7,456 nt of DNA from Lutibacter sp. UBA4458 (GTDB lineage Bacteria > Bacteroidota > Bacteroidia > Flavobacteriales > Flavobacteriaceae), in contig DGOU01000006.1 in the NCBI GenBank assembly GCA_002390165.1, positions 2,726 through 10,181 of the forward strand. The letters run 5' to 3'. The notes below the pieces were generated by a model that was not told where the DNA came from, did not search any database, and saw only the letters and a program-made list of their open reading frames with translations. Below, in pieces: positions 6,313 through 7,456 of this stretch. Position numbers and translations under genes: made by a program. The number at the start of each line of letters is the position of its first letter. Position 1 is the stretch's first letter.

Positions 6313-7281
6313 ATGAAAAATATTTCAAAATCATCCGGTATTTCAAGTGCTACTAAGCAGAAAATTAAAGAGTTTGCTGTTTTTTTAGTATTAACTTCTA
6401 TTATATGGTTATTAATGGAGTTGTCTAAAACCTACACAAGCACTGCTAATTTTAGAATAAATTATAAAAATTTACCAGCAAATAAGTTAATTCAAAATAA
6501 ACCAGCTAAAAATGTAGCAGTTGCTTTAAAAGCACCAGGATTTTCACTTTTAAGATATAAAATTTGGAACAACACAGTTAATTTAAGCTTAGCAAATTTG
6601 CGAAAAACTAAGTCCAATTATATTCTTTTGCCCAACTTGCAAATAACATATATTAATTCACAATTACCTAGTGAAACAGAAATTGTAAGAGTTTTAACGG
6701 ATTCTATTTTATTAGATTTAGGAGTCAATAAAACTAAAAAGGTGGTAGTAGTTCCTTCTATTGATTTAAAATTTAAATTAGGATTTGGTTTAACAAAACC
6801 TCTAAAAATAAGTCCAGATTCTGTTTCTATTACTGGACCAGAAAAATATATAGATTCCATAAATAAAATTGAAATGTTACCCGTTAAATTAAATGGAATT
6901 AATAAAAATATAAGTGCTTTTTCTAATTTGAAATTACCAGTAAAAAGTGAGCATATTTTAATGAGTGCTAAAAAGGTAAAAATTACTGGTGAAGTAGATA
7001 AATTTACAGAAGGTAGGTTTACTATACCAGTTAGTATAATTAACCAGCCTAAAAATATAAAAGTTAATACTTTACCAAAAGAAGTAGAAGTTGTTTATCA
7101 AACCGGATTAACAAATTACACCAAAATAAATAGTAAGAGTGTACTTATTGTTTATGATTTCAACCAATATAAAAAGGATACTTTAATTCAATTTTTAACT
7201 CCAATAATTAAACAAAAAAGCGATTTAATAACAACCCTTAAAATAAATCCAAGTAGAATAGAATTCTTTATTCAAAAATGA
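6313..7281 (+). CDS. YbbR-like (CdaR family) membrane-anchored protein
   Basis: A 322-residue protein with a short basic cytoplasmic start, one transmembrane helix (about 21-36, ending IIWLLMEL) and a long extracytoplasmic part rich in beta strands. It appears to hold successive YbbR-type repeats: about 43-135, about 143-227 ('VVVVPSIDLKFKLGFGL' then 'ISPDSVSITGPEKYIDSI', the typical strand-turn 'P-x-x-V-x-I-x-G') and about 234-320, the last more diverged. In Firmicutes the relative CdaR binds and regulates the diadenylate cyclase CdaA, but no cyclase gene is beside this one, so a c-di-AMP role is not supported here. It starts 78 nt after yajC, beyond a terminator, so it needs readthrough or its own promoter; TATATTTA (6289-6296) is only a 7-of-8 type match to the -7 box. 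Its stop overlaps the coaE start as ATGA, suggesting translational coupling. Confidence 0.83.
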   Translation: MKNISKSSGISSATKQKIKEFAVFLVLTSIIWLLMELSKTYTSTANFRINYKNLPANKLIQNKPAKNVAVALKAPGFSLLRYKIWNNTVNLSLANLRKTKSNYILLPNLQITYINSQLPSETEIVRVLTDSILLDLGVNKTKKVVVVPSIDLKFKLGFGLTKPLKISPDSVSITGPEKYIDSINKIEMLPVKLNGINKNISAFSNLKLPVKSEHILMSAKKVKITGEVDKFTEGRFTIPVSIINQPKNIKVNTLPKEVEVVYQTGLTNYTKINSKSVLIVYDFNQYKKDTLIQFLTPIIKQKSDLITTLKINPSRIEFFIQK

Positions 7282-7456
7282 AAATAATAGGATTAACAGG
7301 AGGAATAGGAAGCGGAAAAACTACAGTTTTACAGTTTTTTAAAGAAATTGGGGCTGCAACATATATTGCAGATGTTGAAGCTAAAAAGTTAATGAATACA
7401 AATAAAGAATTAAAACTTCAAATAATTAATATTTTTGGAGATAAGGTTTATAAAAA
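7278..7456 (+). CDS. coaE: Dephospho-CoA kinase, N-terminal part, cut by window edge
   Basis: The last enzyme of coenzyme A synthesis, which phosphorylates the 3'-hydroxyl of the ribose of dephospho-CoA using ATP in the cytoplasm. Only 59 codons plus two bases are present. The start 'MKIIGLTGGIGSGKTT' is the family's N-terminus, with the P-loop at residues 8-15 (GGIGSGKT), and Ala31-Asp32 in 'YIADVEAKKLM' is the conserved acidic residue of the CoA-binding region. The ATG overlaps the TGA of the YbbR-like gene (shared ATGA, 7278-7281), so the two are probably cotranscribed and translationally coupled. The family is usually about 200 residues long, so roughly 70% of the gene lies beyond the right edge. 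Confidence 0.95.
   Translation, partial: MKIIGLTGGIGSGKTTVLQFFKEIGAATYIADVEAKKLMNTNKELKLQIINIFGDKVYK

Noticed and set aside
6618..6860. Minus-strand open frame of 80 codons inside the YbbR-like gene
   Set aside because: It is antisense to a conserved YbbR repeat and has no motif, promoter or own context.
1..7456. Search for mobile elements, CRISPR repeats, tRNA or rRNA genes, toxin-antitoxin or defence genes
   Set aside because: No spaced direct repeats, transposase motifs, tRNA cloverleaf or rRNA signatures were seen by reading both strands, and nearly all the sequence is used by recognisable core genes. I could not run covariance-model searches.

Overview
The window looks like chromosomal core sequence from a low-GC member of the Bacteroidota, most likely the Flavobacteriia. 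The evidence is the gene content and order: a CBM9-like/DUF5916-type secreted protein, a PUR-alpha-like DUF3276 protein, a long-form NusB, and the run nusB - DUF1573 lipoprotein - yajC - YbbR-like - coaE. Several genes carry upstream matches to the Bacteroidota -7 box TAnnTTTG, there are no clear Shine-Dalgarno sequences, and the leaders are A-rich.

Layout. (1) Positions 1-617, minus strand: the N-terminal 205 codons of a secreted CBM9-like protein that runs off the left edge. (2) A divergent intergenic region (618-813) with a promoter candidate for each side. (3) sucC (814-2007, plus), the beta subunit of succinyl-CoA synthetase, with no sucD beside it. It converges on a DUF3276/PUR-like nucleic-acid-binding protein (2078-2452, minus), and one strong hairpin with a poly-A and a poly-T flank sits between the two stop codons and can terminate both. 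(4) An ABC exporter half-transporter (2532-4286, minus), co-directional with the DUF3276 gene, which also has its own good promoter candidate. (5) A divergent intergenic region (4287-4459) with a perfect -7 box overlapped by a 12-bp perfect palindrome. (6) A plus-strand cluster: nusB (4460-5398), DUF1573 lipoprotein (5427-5882), yajC (5917-6234), a rho-independent terminator (6259-6287), a YbbR-like membrane-anchored protein (6313-7281), and the first 59 codons of coaE (7278 to the right edge), which overlaps the previous gene by ATGA.

How the genes fit together. The plus-strand cluster is a housekeeping neighbourhood (transcription antitermination and rRNA synthesis, Sec translocon accessory, envelope proteins of unknown role, last step of CoA synthesis). 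sucC is a TCA-cycle gene. The ABC exporter and the CBM9-like protein are envelope functions. No tRNA, rRNA, CRISPR, insertion sequence, phage or defence gene is visible, and I find no convincing undescribed multi-gene system. The points most worth a second look are the aspartate in place of the catalytic glutamate in a solitary ABC exporter, the palindrome on the nusB promoter, the terminator inside the yajC-ybbR gap, and the long N-terminal extension of NusB.
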